From: Perlabentimonas sp041656735
GTDB taxonomy: Bacteria > Bacteroidota > Bacteroidia > Bacteroidales > Tenuifilaceae
Direction: 5' to 3'
Assembly (NCBI GenBank): GCA_041656735.1
Contig: JBBACY010000002.1
Location: 1-64,000 of the forward strand
DNA: 64,000 nucleotides
Part shown: positions 63,896 through 64,000 of the stretch, in pieces
Layout: every line of letters begins with the position of its first letter
How positions within the stretch are numbered: the stretch's first letter is position 1
Notes under the pieces: generated by a model
What the model was told of the DNA's origin: nothing
Seen by the model: only the letters and a program-made list of their open reading frames with translations
Databases searched by the model: none
Program-made: the position numbers and the translations under genes

Positions 63896-64000
63896 TCAAT
63901 ACTTAAAGCAGAACGCACCGGGAATAATACCCACCTTAAATTTTGTTACTAAAGTACCATCGGGTTTGTAGCGGTAAACAACACCTCTTTGCACATAGTC
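63896..64000 (-). CDS. C-terminus of a Bacteroidota surface/lipoprotein-type protein (partial)
   Basis: The last 34 codons of a minus-strand gene whose start lies beyond the window: DYVQRGVVYRYKPDGTLVTK and FKVGIIPGAFCFKY, then TGA at 63896-63898. The ending resembles the tail of YncE/DUF5074-like beta-propeller proteins (GVVYRY..G and PGAFCFK), but too little is visible for a firm assignment. Confidence 0.5.
   Translation of the reverse strand, partial: DYVQRGVVYRYKPDGTLVTKFKVGIIPGAFCFKY

Noticed and set aside
1..64000. CRISPR arrays, tRNA, rRNA or an origin of replication
   Set aside because: I saw no regularly spaced short repeats, cloverleaf-like gene ends or DnaA-box clusters on reading through the window; short RNA genes could still be missed by eye.

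Overview
The window looks like a chromosomal stretch of a Bacteroidota bacterium, most likely in or near the Bacteroidales. The evidence is two complete SusC/SusD polysaccharide utilisation loci (PULs), a hybrid two-component regulator, a type IX secretion (T9SS) C-terminal sorting domain, many lipoproteins with Cys-Lys-(Asp/Glu) starts, an AT-rich composition and a general lack of strong Shine-Dalgarno sequences. No rRNA, tRNA or CRISPR array was seen.

Layout. (1) 1-759: the 3' end of a PHP-family (histidinol-phosphatase-like) gene, followed by a truncated IS4-type transposase inside a 604-bp element. (2) 851-20247: PUL1. Eight genes run on the minus strand: a T9SS-secreted multidomain protein, GH130, an MFS transporter, a lipoprotein paralogue of the first protein, SusC, SusD, a LamG lipoprotein and a GH13 lipoprotein. 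A hybrid two-component sensor/AraC regulator is divergently transcribed. (3) 20338-21744: a second and a third truncated PHP fragment with an exact second copy of the 604-bp element between them, so PUL1 lies between direct repeats 20,555 bp apart. (4) 21905-45458: PUL2 on the plus strand: a membrane-anchored LuxR-type regulator, SusC, SusD, a LamG lipoprotein, two GH144-type lipoproteins, a discoidin-containing six-hairpin enzyme, a GPH-type symporter with a long helical insertion, a cytoplasmic GH35 protein, a GH94 1,2-beta-oligoglucan phosphorylase and an SGNH hydrolase. (5) 45735-53295: an outer-membrane barrel protein, an NTF2-like protein and a redox gene set (Rrf2 regulator, ferredoxin, OsmC, FMN reductase, two AhpD-like proteins, flavin reductase, DUF488, NDH-2-like dehydrogenase) with one small GT2 inside it. 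(6) 53501-59303: a minus-strand GT4-(alpha/alpha)6 fusion / GH130 / GT4 / GH130 cluster. (7) 60210-64000: flavodoxin, YggS, an AhpD-like membrane protein, MarR, UbiX and the end of a further lipoprotein-type gene.

How the genes work together. PUL2 can be read as a nearly complete beta-1,2-glucan pathway. LamG and SusD proteins bind the glucan at the surface, GH144 enzymes cut it at the surface and in the periplasm, and SusC and the GPH symporter import it. The cytoplasmic GH35 (candidate sophoro-oligosaccharide transglycosylase) and GH94 phosphorylase then yield glucose 1-phosphate. The discoidin protein and the SGNH hydrolase are the unexplained parts, perhaps dealing with side groups or ends. 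PUL1 is less clear: GH13 and GH130 suggest alpha-glucosyl and beta-mannosyl linkages, but two full-length paralogues of an unrecognised family dominate it. In both PULs an intrinsic terminator follows the LamG lipoprotein and separates the binding and uptake module from the enzyme genes. The GT4/GH130 cluster looks like synthesis and turnover of a manno-oligosaccharide or glycan and is unrelated in layout to the PULs.
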